64,000 nt of DNA, from contig CM060731.1 of the NCBI GenBank assembly GCA_030704615.1, positions 20,708,001-20,772,000 of the forward strand, written 5' to 3'. Within the stretch, counting starts at the first letter, position 1. Every line of letters begins with the position of its first letter. The notes beneath the pieces are model-generated. The model was not told the DNA's origin and searched no databases. It was given only the letters and a program-made list of their open reading frames with translations. A program made the translations under genes and the position numbers. Of this stretch, positions 24,318 to 34,084 are shown piece by piece. The stretch comes from Takakia lepidozioides (taxonomy: Eukaryota; Streptophyta; Takakiopsida; Takakiales; Takakiaceae).

Positions 24318-27300
24318 CTAAGCGCTAGCTTCTGTAGGGGTAGGCTCCCAAATAGTCAGCCCATGGCAAACATGACCTTTCCACCCCATGAGAAACCAGC
24401 CACCATCTTCTCCAATGCCAAAGTCTCTATGATAAGCCCCCATCATAGACCGAATTTTTGCCAAGATGGCTGGATCTAGGGGCTTCTGCCTGAATCCAGC
24501 CCGCTGGGTGCGAGACTGCCATTGCTTGTAAGACTCGGCCCTCTCCACTCTTTCCAGCCCTTCGCATGCGACAATGTTTAATATTTCCCGGCCCATAATC
24601 TCCCGCTCTAGTAAACTTCTACAAACATCATCAACCGGCATTGTTGATTCAAGTGCGTCGAAGGTTGGCGTGTAATGGTTCAGAGCCTCCCGGAAGCGGG
24701 ACAGGAAGAAGGGTGAATTGTAGCCCGAGCTCACCACTCCTTGTACGAATACCTTCAAGACATTATAAATGCATCAGATGCGTACGAAGCGAACAGTGAT
24801 GTGAAATGTCCCAAAACTGTGAAATGTCCGTGTCCCCAAAAAAAAAACAACAACATCCTCTCCCCACTTTCTCCTCTCCTCTCACATTATCATAAGTCTC
24901 AAATACACGCCCAAACGCCCATTTACTCTCACTGGCAATGACTCAATTCTCTCCACTCAAATTGCAGAGTTGGACTCTCACTCGCCAATCGCATGTCACC
25001 ATGTATAAAGTATCCGACTGTCAATTGACCGTGGACTTCCCTAGTGCGCACCCATATCCTACATAGACTCAATCGTGCTGGACTATGAGCAAAAGTGTCA
25101 AACCCACACAGATCCCCCAATGGCGTGTTCCCCTCTCTTCCAAAAGCACTCAGATCATCGAAAGGCCCATCAGGCAAATGTCAGTCAGTATCTACAGTCC
25201 AAGTATAGAGAACCCAAAAAACAAGTAAACAGGCAACGGACATGTGGTACCTTGGGGTTCATGCTTCGGATTCTGTCCAGTGCTATTTTACGGGGGCTTG
25301 CAGCTATGACAGATTCATCCAGAAGATGGCGGAGCCTGAACATGCAATTGACAGCTAGCACTTCATTCTTCCTCAAGAACAGATGAGCAGGAGTGATGGC
25401 TTCCCACTTTTCAGCCAGAGCATGGAACTCAAAGGGCACACCAGCCGCCTTTGCAATATCTGCGAGCCTCTGGCCAGTTTCCAGGATTCTTTCTGTTGGC
25501 CTGAATCCGGGCTGTGGATTATCGATCCCTGGCATTACATTTCACAGATAAGTAGACCTTCTAGAAAGTCATTGAACAACAGCATTTGCAGTATGACGAC
25601 ACCATTCAGCAGATTATGTGAAGAACACTGTTTGCATCTTGTCCAAGTGTCTGAAAGTAAGTCCGGGAATTGAAGATCCAATGTGAACACAAAAAAGTAG
25701 CATACAGCTCTGTAAATTCAGGACAATGACAGAAATTTGCAAAAAGTCAGACCAAGCAAACAGACACTGGCTGCTTATGGTCAATTGCTCAGAGCTATGA
25801 CTGCAGAGCTGCTCATATTTGACTGCACACATTGCACATGTTACAATATGTGCCACAAACACGAGGAAAAATACCAACACGGAGCTGGAAATGGTAGGAC
25901 AATTCTAGCACTGCTCCAGTTTCCACATGTGACCCTTGTTACCAGCCCCAGTGCTGGAAACAGAAAGAGAGAGAGAGGAGATGTGGGAGAGGGGAATAGA
26001 TAGGTCTGGCTTGTCGATATAAAAAACCATGACCAACTTGGACACCGTAGGGACATTGTAATGGAAGTTCTGAAAGTACCTGTAATTCGAAGGTGAGGTG
26101 GCCCACCAGGGCGGATTGCAAGGTTGTGTATGAGGCACGGCCATTGAACTCCATAGAGAATACCATAGTCAACCACATGCACATGTGAAGCATCCTTGAA
26201 GGCATCCAGTATTGTTCTATTGCCAAAGAAGTGTGAAGTTACAATGAATGGGTGATGGTCAACAAAATTGCGATAGGCTTTCAACATTGTGGCTGCTGAG
26301 GGACGATTTCTGGAGAGAGCTGTGTAGAGTTGTCCCCCTGTCCCTGACATTCTTGCCACCTGGAAGCCATAATACCATTGAAGTCATTGTGCCAGCAAGT
26401 GACCCTCCCATACTGAAGAGATCATAATGCTTGACAAATAATTCTACTATAGCTCACATACAAATAAATCATAATCCTTGACAACTAATTCTACTATCGC
26501 TCACATCCTTCTAAGTGGGCAGGTAACATGAAGTTAACTATAATATTATACTGCCAATTGACTGTACCTCTCAAATGTACGATCAGGTTTATTCACTTTA
26601 AATTCGGGGTATGCCTAGCAAGCCTTTGTTTCAGAATTTCCCTCTTCAGACTATTACATTCCTTACCAGCTATAGTTCAGAAGGAATGAAGCCTTGTCCA
26701 CAAGCGAGAAGTTACAGAGTCCACACATCAATCACACTAACAAACCTGGAACATCTAGGCTCGTCCACATCACGCAATACTGTTTCAGTACAGAATTGAC
26801 AGCCCAGGTATGCATGACAATGATCTATGAATTGACACAGTTGTGTGGGTGTTTCTAAGAAATACAAGATGGTGAAGAACACATTTGTGTACATTCCACA
26901 CATGTATCACAATGCCATGACTCATGCTTTCTTGTCTCTCTCAACCTCGGAAGGGGCTAAGTCAGGTCAATCCTTTCCACTTCTCCAGGCATTGCAGGGA
27001 TATACTGATTGTAGATGCCTGAGAGTCAAAAGCCAAATCAACATCATTGCTGCTGAACACCCCAGCCATGAGATAGGATTTTGACAGCATCAAGCATAAC
27101 CCATCATGAGGATACTAACCAGAGCTTCCATGAAATAGTGAGCACAGCGCTGTAGGCCACTCCCGTAAGGCGACGAATGCTGGCGCAGCTCCCCAATCAG
27201 TTCATTGGCATGGCTGAAGTCATTTTGGCCAATTGCCTGCGCACAGCTGAGAACCAACAGAGGGCTTTATTAAAACATGGTATGTTACTTCTTCATCAGG

Positions 27301-28663
27301 TACAAGGTCCCCCCCACAAAGTACATCGTATCGTAGTAGGTTGCAGGATGTAAATGAGCGATCTGCGTAGGTTAGACCCACAGGAAACAACACTGTCAAT
27401 GAAGGTGCGGCCTCACCTAACAAGCAGAGATGTCAGTTCACTGGAAGAGATGTGGGCAACAATGTCAGTCTCTGGAGCGGGGTGTGACTTGGAGGCTCCA
27501 TTTTGCCAAGATGGAAGATTGCCGCCATACTTCGTGATCCCAATTTTCGTGACGGTCATCTCGGGATCATTACGGTCAGGGCCAGCGCTCCGAACATTTG
27601 TCTGATACTCTCCATTGTTGGCCCACAGGTTACTCCGCTCGAGTTCCACTGTTGTAGGAGAAAAACTTGTGCCTCCACTTCCTACTTCATCTCCGAAACT
27701 GTTTGAGCCGTCCTCTTTACACCCGTCCCCAAGCTCTCTGGGTAGAGGACCACTCAGAACTTCATCAATCCAGCTGTCAACCGAATCTAGCTCACCTTCC
27801 TGCGAGTCTTTTGGTTCCCCATCGCAGCTCGGAGGTGTAGCTGTGGTCGAGTCATACCCGATCAGGTCCCCAAGCTCCCTGGCCATAGCCTGGTATGCAC
27901 TACACTCTTGAAACATACATTTCTTCTCCTCCAGATTTTCGTCCATCAGTATATCGTTCAGGAACGATAACAATGGGAGAGTCTCTTCTGCCAAATCAGA
28001 AGCAGTATTAGGGTCGAGGTCTGCCGCACTGGTTGGCGCATCAGAAAAGCCAGGAGAGAAAAGTCCTTGCTGAACACTGTCATCAGAAAAGCTATTCGAC
28101 GACGAGAGACAAGGAGACGATGAATGCTCCGAAGACATGCTCGACACTGTCGGTCGGTCCACACTGTTTGCTAACACAGATCGCTGAACATGAGTAGGAC
28201 CCCCCGAGTGCCCTTGAAAACCTGGTGAGAGGGGAGAAGCAGTCAGTGCGTAACTCTCCTTCGCAAACTCGGGGAACATAAAATCGATGCATGGAAGAGT
28301 CACCACAAGCGAGCCATTTGCAACATCCCCGTCCGTGAACACGGACGAGATGATTGGTTGCCTCTGATCAGAAACATCCGGAGAGCTCCTGAGCTCCGGA
28401 AAAATGGAGGAGAGAGACCTGTGAGCCGAAGGCTCATAGGTCTCATGAGAGTAAGCAGCAGATTTAGTTAAAGTTAAAGCTCTATCCGCATAACCAGAGC
28501 GCTTCGCTGCCTTGGGCACCTGTGTTTGAAACCAAACCTGCTGCAGCTGCCTTGCTAGCGGCGAAACTTCTCCACCTCCCCCCGATCTGTTATGCTTCTT
28601 GCTTCCTCCAAGCCCCGTTTCCTCTCCTCTAATAAACCCTTCTACTACTTCACCTCCAGCCAT
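24318..28663 (-). CDS. GRAS transcription regulator, LISCL type, second tandem copy
   Basis: Exons on -: 28663-27417, 27246-27120, 26359-26080, 25528-25251, 24752-24318; joined they give 788 residues. Exons 2, 3 and 4 are 127, 280 and 278 nt, exactly as in the neighbouring copy, so the pair arose by tandem duplication of an already intron-bearing gene. The N-terminus shares SPLARQLQQ and the acidic motif FLNDILMDENLEEKKCMFQE. GRAS motifs are intact: CAQAIGQNDFSHANELIGEL, HVHVVDYGILYGVQWPCL, NPQPGFRPTERILETG, PFEFHALAEKWEAITPAHLF, ERVERAESYKQW and GGWFLMGWKGHVCHGLTIW. The ATG at 28661-28663 is the first in the open frame. The N-terminal half has diverged more than the GRAS half, which suggests two functional genes. 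Role inferred from family only. Confidence 0.93.
26421..26506. repeat. two-copy tandem repeat in GRAS intergenic/intron sequence
   Basis: Two copies of about 40 bases (26,421-26,460 and 26,468-26,506) start ATCATAAT and end CGCTCACAT or AGCTCACAT. They differ at a few positions. They lie in intron 2 of the second GRAS gene. Confidence 0.85.
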
Positions 28664-28900
28664 TGCTCTCCTTCCTTCCCTAACCTCCACGCACAGCTAA
28701 ATCTTGCTCACAAAGCTCTCACCTTGCCGCAGCCTGCCTCACAGCACGGCCTCAGTTCCACCCAGCCTTCCTCCCCTCATCCTCCTCACTCCCCTCTCTC
28801 GCTTCTCTCGACTTGTGTCCCAAAACCCCACACACCGCCGAGCCTCTCCCCACCTCCCCCACGCCGACCTTCCTGCGCCCGCGGACGATAAAGAGGCACA
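28664..28900. other. pyrimidine-rich leader/promoter of the second GRAS gene
   Basis: The + strand is strongly C/T-rich, so the sense strand of the leader is G/A-rich. GA-rich leaders and promoters are common at plant regulatory genes. An open frame on + through this stretch is low-complexity and I do not treat it as coding. Confidence 0.45.
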
Positions 28901-29068
28901 TATGGATGCTCATGGATGACTTCCATCTGGCGAAACCACCGGCGAAACCTTTTCTCTACCTAATTCTCGCACGTAATTCATAAAATTATCTTAAGTTCTT
29001 TGGCGTATTTCCTACGGGGGCCATAATAACGGCCTGAATTTCTCAAAAAATATATGTAGGCCAGCCTG

Positions 29069-29350
29069 CAGTGTTTTTATTTCTGGCGAAATTTCGCACT
29101 TTTTCGACCTCAGAAAACAAATCGAATACTCTGTCGTAAATTCCCTATTTTCTCATGGATGAAATCGCCAAACTTCTCCAAAAAATATAGATCTGGGATG
29201 AATTCGCCTAATATGGATGATATACATGGATAAAAGTACAAAGGAGGATGATTCTGTCCCAATGTCAGTGGATGAACAGAAAATATGGCTATTTCCTGCA
29301 AAACTCAGTAGCCACTCCTGTTATTTTCCAAATTTGAAAAACAAACCATG
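29069..29350 (-). mobile_element. hAT-like MITE, copy 1
   Basis: It begins with CAGTGTTTTTATTTCTGG and is homologous along about 280 bp to the element at 33,249-33,533, in opposite orientation. The far end is decayed (CCATG instead of CACTG). Flanks GCCAGCCT and GCCAGCGC resemble a worn 8-bp target duplication. No protein is encoded; it would need a transposase in trans. Confidence 0.7.
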
Positions 29351-29924
29351 GCCAGCGCTTTCTAGAATCTTCGGATGTCAGATTGCTATAGCCATAACGG
29401 CCAGGAATCATCACTCTTCTGTCCGACGTTCATCCAAGCGTCATCAAGGCCGCAGTCAACGGGTTGCCTTGGAGAGCACTCCCGGGCACTGATGCCGCCA
29501 CCTGCCTGCAGCCGGCCAACCAACGACATCCTCTGCCACGTTTCATCCATCCATTGCGCTGACTAAATATCTACCCGTTGACTGGTTGGCAACCGCAACG
29601 CCAGCGACTTGGCCTCGATTTCTGTGGAAAGGAGACTGCGCGCTGCCCTTACGTTTTTTTTTTTAATTTTACATATCATTATTATTATTCTGCAGTGTCG
29701 TAATGTAGCTTTTTTTAGAAATAGTTTTTTTTTTTTTTAAAGGTGTTGGGGATCAGAGTCTGGCAACCATGACTTGGGGGCTGCATTTGTCTTTTTAGGA
29801 AGGAGCCCTGTACTGACATGAGAGCAAGGAAAACATCCAGGCCTTGCAGTTGCCATGAAGCTTACAAAAGCGTGGGAATTGAATTCATGCTATTTTATTT
29901 TAGTTTTCTTTTTTGAAATTTGAC

Positions 29925-29990
29925 TGATGAGGGGAAAAAATGAAACCTCAATAAAGCCATAAGACAGGGGCACACCATGGAGGTGAGGGA
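29925..29990 (-). mobile_element. 3' tail scrap of the L1-type LINE family
   Basis: On - it reads from a GGTGTG block through CTTATGGCTTTATTGAGG to TTTTTTCCCC. The LINE at 37,340-37,395 has the same order (CACGGTGTGTGTGCC, TTATGGCTTAATCGGGG, then the C tract). Only the tail is present. Confidence 0.5.
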
Positions 29991-30530
29991 GTACTGTTAT
30001 TATTGTTAACAAGTAGGTATCTATTGAAGAGGTGATCATAGGGCCATGATTAACTTATGGGAGAGTCCCATGTTCTGGATTCCCTTGAATTGGGGCTTGT
30101 GTCTGGGTGTCCTGTCCCTTGAATCTGGGCCCATTTGTGAAGGTGCCAGATGTTATGAGGTATAGTAATAGACTGGCATTCTCTAGACTCTCCCTGTTAA
30201 AAATAGAAAAAGATAAAAATGATGCAGAGTGAGCCATGGTGAGCACATCGCTTGTTTTACCACTTGCATAAATTGTAGGGCAGTAAAAGTAAAATTAAAG
30301 TAAAATTAAAATTTGTTTTAACATCCAGTGAATTGTAGGGCAGTGACAAGACAGTAGATTGCACACCAGTAGTGTAGGTACTTAGGAAGATAATAGAAAT
30401 GAGGTAAGAACTTAATGGACACGTGCAATCTCTGACAGAATGGTGCGCCAGTATCTGGCATGTCAAATCTTCCCCTCCATCTCTTGAGAGTGACATGGAA
30501 CTGAAGGAGTGTAAACTCGAGTCGGGGTTA

Positions 30531-31179
30531 CCCTAGTGGGAAGGCTGATCCGGCAGTGAAGTGCCGAATATTTATTTTCTTTACAACAAAACACTTCGGC
30601 ACAACTTAAGGAAATTTCTAGATTTTACGACAATGCCACGAGGAGATTTTAAGTAATTCGGTGGTGACTCCCTGCATGAACTTGCTCTATCTACTGTACC
30701 AGATGTGATAAAAGAATTATATACCAACAGTCAGTAGCTCATACGGTTAAGTGCACTCAGTGCCACCCAGATGATTCTGGGGTCAAATCTTGCTACTGAC
30801 GGGTGTGGTATGGTTCCACTCATACGCCTCCATGGTGCATAAATGAAAGAGGTTATTTTCTTCTCTCACTACTAAGGGGCCTGATTTGTGAGCTGTCGCT
30901 CCCAGGTGTTTCCCTTTTTTCAAAAAAAAACAAAAAAAACAAATTATGTAGGGAGCCATGAGAGCATCTGGTCAATCATCAAATGCAGCGATTGTTCAGC
31001 CAATTATTGTAGGATTTCTCAGAGCTAAGGAAAATATTCTAGAGCTTTATGCCTTGAAACATGCATTTGGAGAATTGGAGTTTGTTTGAGATTTTAGGCA
31101 TTTTTTCCTAAATTTTCACTTAATTATTAGGCAGATTCATTTCTAATTATTTAGTGCTGGATCAGCCTTCCCACTACGG
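30531..31179. mobile_element. mariner-like MITE flanked by TA, carrying a SINE
   Basis: Terminal inverted repeats of 25 bp (30,531-30,555 and 31,155-31,179) match at 23 positions and share TAGTGGGAAGGCTGATCC. Both ends are flanked by TA, the target site of mariner/Tc1-type elements. A SINE with its own target duplication sits inside (30,724-30,941), so the original element was about 420 bp. No transposase. Confidence 0.75.
30724..30941 (+). mobile_element. tRNA-derived SINE nested in a MITE
   Basis: The head contains an A-box-like TAGCTCATACGGTTAAGTGC and a B-box-like GGGTCAAATCTTGC. The body ends with GAGCTGTCGCTCCCAGG and an A-rich tail. AATTATATA (30,715-30,723) and AATTATGTA (30,942-30,950) are the target duplication, 8 of 9 matching. 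The body matches the - strand element at 33,825-34,063. Confidence 0.85.
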
Positions 31180-31183
31180 TATG

Positions 31184-31315
31184 CTGGGTTACACAATGGG
31201 GAGTGTAACTCCAAATGGACTAAGAAGAGTTACACACGAGAGGTCGGGGTTACATAGGGTTACACCGATTGGGGGTTACACTGATTGGGAGACCAATACC
31301 TAGGTTACATTGCAA
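31184..31315. repeat. cluster of GGTTACAC-type short repeats
   Basis: GGTTACAC or its reverse complement occurs several times within about 130 bases. Two adjacent 16-mers, GGGTTACACCGATTGG and GGGTTACACTGATTGG, are direct repeats. It lies just outside the mariner-like element. Function unknown. Confidence 0.6.
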
Positions 31316-31830
31316 CAGCCTCCTATCAATAAGCAAACCTGAAATTTCGCCGCCTGCATTACCATCACCTTACCAACATGCTACCCGCCACAGCATGAAA
31401 CTGTTTTGGATTCTTAAGTATTTAACAGTGAATCCGAGGTAAGAGGGGTTAGGGAGGATTTGACAAGGGCCCCCCGCCAGAGAACCCCAGGCTGCCGGAA
31501 ACTGGCGAATGTACCGTAGGATGGCACGAGTGCATTAAGTTCTTCCCTCATTCCTAGTGTCTTCCCAATACCACCATCTATAATTTGATATTAGGTTGTA
31601 TGGTTTGCAGTTTGCAGTACACCTAGGATGGTAGTTGAGGGCGCATGTGCAACGGAGGTGGCGCCCACCCTGGTCCACTCCAGCGCTGCCCTTGCCCTTC
31701 ACTCCCCTATACCGGGTCCTATACCGTTGGGTTTGCTCCAATGTTACCAATCCATGTTTCCGCTCCCCTGTTCTTGCTCCCTGCTCTATTCGTTGCGCTA
31801 CAAAAACACACTCGCATCAAGTTGTTACTC

Positions 31831-31853
31831 TATTATTATTATTATTATTATTT
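31831..31853. repeat. (TTA)n microsatellite
   Basis: A run of about seven to eight TTA units in gene-free sequence. Confidence 0.95.
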
Positions 31854-32042
31854 CTTAAATAAAAGGGGACGGAGGCCCTGTTACTCAAATTAAAGAAGCG
31901 AGGAAAAAATAACCTTGACAGGGCCATAAGGCAATACAATCGTCCAGATTATTATTTATAGAGCCCACCCTTAGGGGAAGAGAGTCTTTTTTCCGCTAAC
32001 TTCAGTTGGCCTTATATATATATGTTTATTTATCATTTTCTA

Positions 32043-32078
32043 TATTTATTTATTTATTTATTTATTTTTATTTTTATT
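32043..32078. repeat. (TTTA)n microsatellite
   Basis: A run of TTTA units, slightly imperfect at its right end, in an AT-rich gene-free stretch. Confidence 0.9.
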
Positions 32079-32428
32079 TTTTGTTAGCCACAGCAAAGGT
32101 GACAAGGGGACAAGGGGACAACACTCGACAAGTGGGGTCAGGAATTGGACCACAAAAATCAACATACAATTTATAATTAGATAACTTCAAAGCAAGCCAA
32201 ATGAATAGTCTAATGGTAATGAATGATGCAAAGACCAAAGTCTTCTGGATTTGAAGGTAATACTAGTAATTAACTTTCTTTAACTAATATTGCTTTAACT
32301 AATTAACTAATCTTTTGGCAAGTAGTTTATTTAATAACCTTCCCAAAACAGTTTTGTGTTGCAACACTGAAAAACAATTGAGGGTTTTTTACGTGACTTT
32401 TACTCTTTGGATAGGTAGTCATATTTAA

Positions 32429-33163
32429 CCCTTAAAGGACGAGCTAACTTTTGGTGGGGCCACCAAAAAAGAGGATATACACTTATGGATGGGGGTGTAA
32501 CTTCTTACCCCCAATCATCCAGGGGATGAACCTTACACTTATGTGCATATCTACTATGTACACGTCCTGTAAAAAATGTAGGTAAATTGATCATTGCATT
32601 TGGGAGATTATAACAAAATAATATGCCCTAATTTGTAAATATACTCAAAAATTGCATGCAAAAAATTGTTAGACCACAAAATTACAATATCGAGTTGAAT
32701 CTTCCCAGACAAAGGCCCTCCATAATCTGATAATATGGCATCTAAACCACTGCCTCCCACAAAATTCAGATAGGCTGTTTTGTATGTGAAATCTGGGGGG
32801 ATAAATTGTCTGGTTTTGGCTTCTTTCATAATTATTATACCCATGAGATGATATTTGTTTTCCAATGCCTCTGGTAAGTAAGTGCCAGTAACATTTCATA
32901 GTGCCCTGTCCAAAAATTTTGGGATTATAGATGTTGAAGATTGCCCATTTGGCTGCCATGTAGGCAGGTCAATGGTACACTGGATTTTCTGACCCCTTGG
33001 CACTTTGAAAAATTCTAGGGAGCAGAGCCTTTATGATTTTTTGGCGCTGTAAATTCCCACACGTGCTCCTCTCTGACATCCACAATTTATCTTCAGGGTT
33101 CACTTCCATCCACTATCATCCACTATGGCAAAAAACTGACGCCGCCGGAATGTCCTTTAGGGG
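32429..33163. mobile_element. TTAA-flanked (piggyBac-type) MITE
   Basis: The left end is TTAA followed by CCCTTAAAGGAC; the right end is GTCCTTTAGGGG followed by TTAA. The 12-bp ends are inverted with 11 matches. A TTAA target site and CCC-starting ends are the hallmark of piggyBac-type elements. The 735-bp body has no recognisable protein. Confidence 0.65.
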
Positions 33164-33248
33164 TTAAGGCGTGGCCTTTAGATCCTCATCCTCTAATCCC
33201 ATGTTATTTGTAGACTTTGATTTTTGTCTCAATGTCATGATCTCCCAC

Positions 33249-33533
33249 CAGTGATTTTTTTCTTGAATTTGAAAAATAGCACGAATGGCTATTAAATTTT
33301 ACAAGAAATAGCTATATATTCTGTTCATCCATTGAAATTTGGATAGAATCATCCTCCTATGTACTTACATCATTTGTATCATCCATATTTGACGAATTCA
33401 TCCATTATTATTTTATCTTTGTAGAAGTTTGGCGATTTCATCCATGAAAAAATTGAGAATGTACGACAGAATATTCCATTTTAATTTTTTGAGGTCGCCA
33501 TTTGGCGATTTTTTGCCAGGAAAAAAAACACTG
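33249..33533 (+). mobile_element. hAT-like MITE, copy 2, with terminal repeats and target duplication
   Basis: It starts CAGTGATTTTTTTC and ends GGAAAAAAAACACTG, an inverted pair. TCTCCCAC before and ACTCCCAC after form an 8-bp target duplication with one mismatch, the size expected for hAT elements. It is 285 bp and noncoding, and is the better preserved of two copies (other at 29,069-29,350). Confidence 0.8.
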
Positions 33534-33824
33534 ACTCCCACTTTTCTCCCTCCTCTCTCTCATGGTTAGGGAGGGCACACCTGCGTCCTATGACTTCACG
33601 GCCCAGTGGTTATTTTTTCCACTTGTTTTCTCCTATTTTTAATAAACTCCAAGGGCCTCTGTCCCATTTTCCCCTAAAAAAATAAAATAGAATAAAATAA
33701 CAATCTCCAGGTAGCAATCATATTTCATCACAATAACATCATAGGTCATGTTGACAACGTCGTCCCATGTAGCAACGTGGCCCAATTTACGATGTGGCCA
33801 ATGAAATTTCGTTGGCAAGTTTTT

Positions 33825-34063
33825 TCTTTTTCTTTTTCTTTTTTTTTCAAAGGAAACCTGGGAGCGACAGCCCACAATTCAGGTCCTTGAGGAAGGGGAA
33901 AAATTAACCCCCTTTCATTTATGGGCCATGAGGCCTACAGGACGACCAACGCCCAGACATACCGTCACGAACAATCCCACACACGGGGCAGGGCAGCGGG
34001 TTTGAACCCTGAACCACCAGGGCGACACAATGTGCACTTACCAGCTGAACTACCAGCCGATGT
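33825..34063 (-). mobile_element. tRNA-derived SINE, complete copy
   Basis: On - it begins with a tRNA-like head: A box TAGTTCAGCTGGTAAGTG, B box GGTTCAAACCC. It continues through CATAAATGAAAG and GGGCTGTCGCTCCCAGG to an A-rich tail. GCAAGTATTT beside the head (34,064-34,073) and GCAAGTTTTT beside the tail (33,815-33,824) form the target duplication. It is the same family as 30,724-30,941. No tRNA function is expected. Confidence 0.85.
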
Positions 34064-34084
34064 GCAAGTATTTATTATATGTTA

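Noticed and set aside
28592-28919. Pro/Ser-rich plus-strand frames upstream of the second GRAS gene
   Set aside because: Low-complexity product of a CT-rich leader; antisense to the gene start.
30735-30810. tRNA-like sequence with A and B boxes
   Set aside because: It is the head of a SINE with tail and target duplication, and lacks proper tRNA stems; not called as a tRNA gene. The same holds for 33,990-34,063.
29069-33533. A single 4.4 kb DNA transposon with 280-bp terminal inverted repeats
   Set aside because: The 33,249-33,533 copy has its own terminal repeats and target duplication, so two separate MITE insertions explain the pair better.
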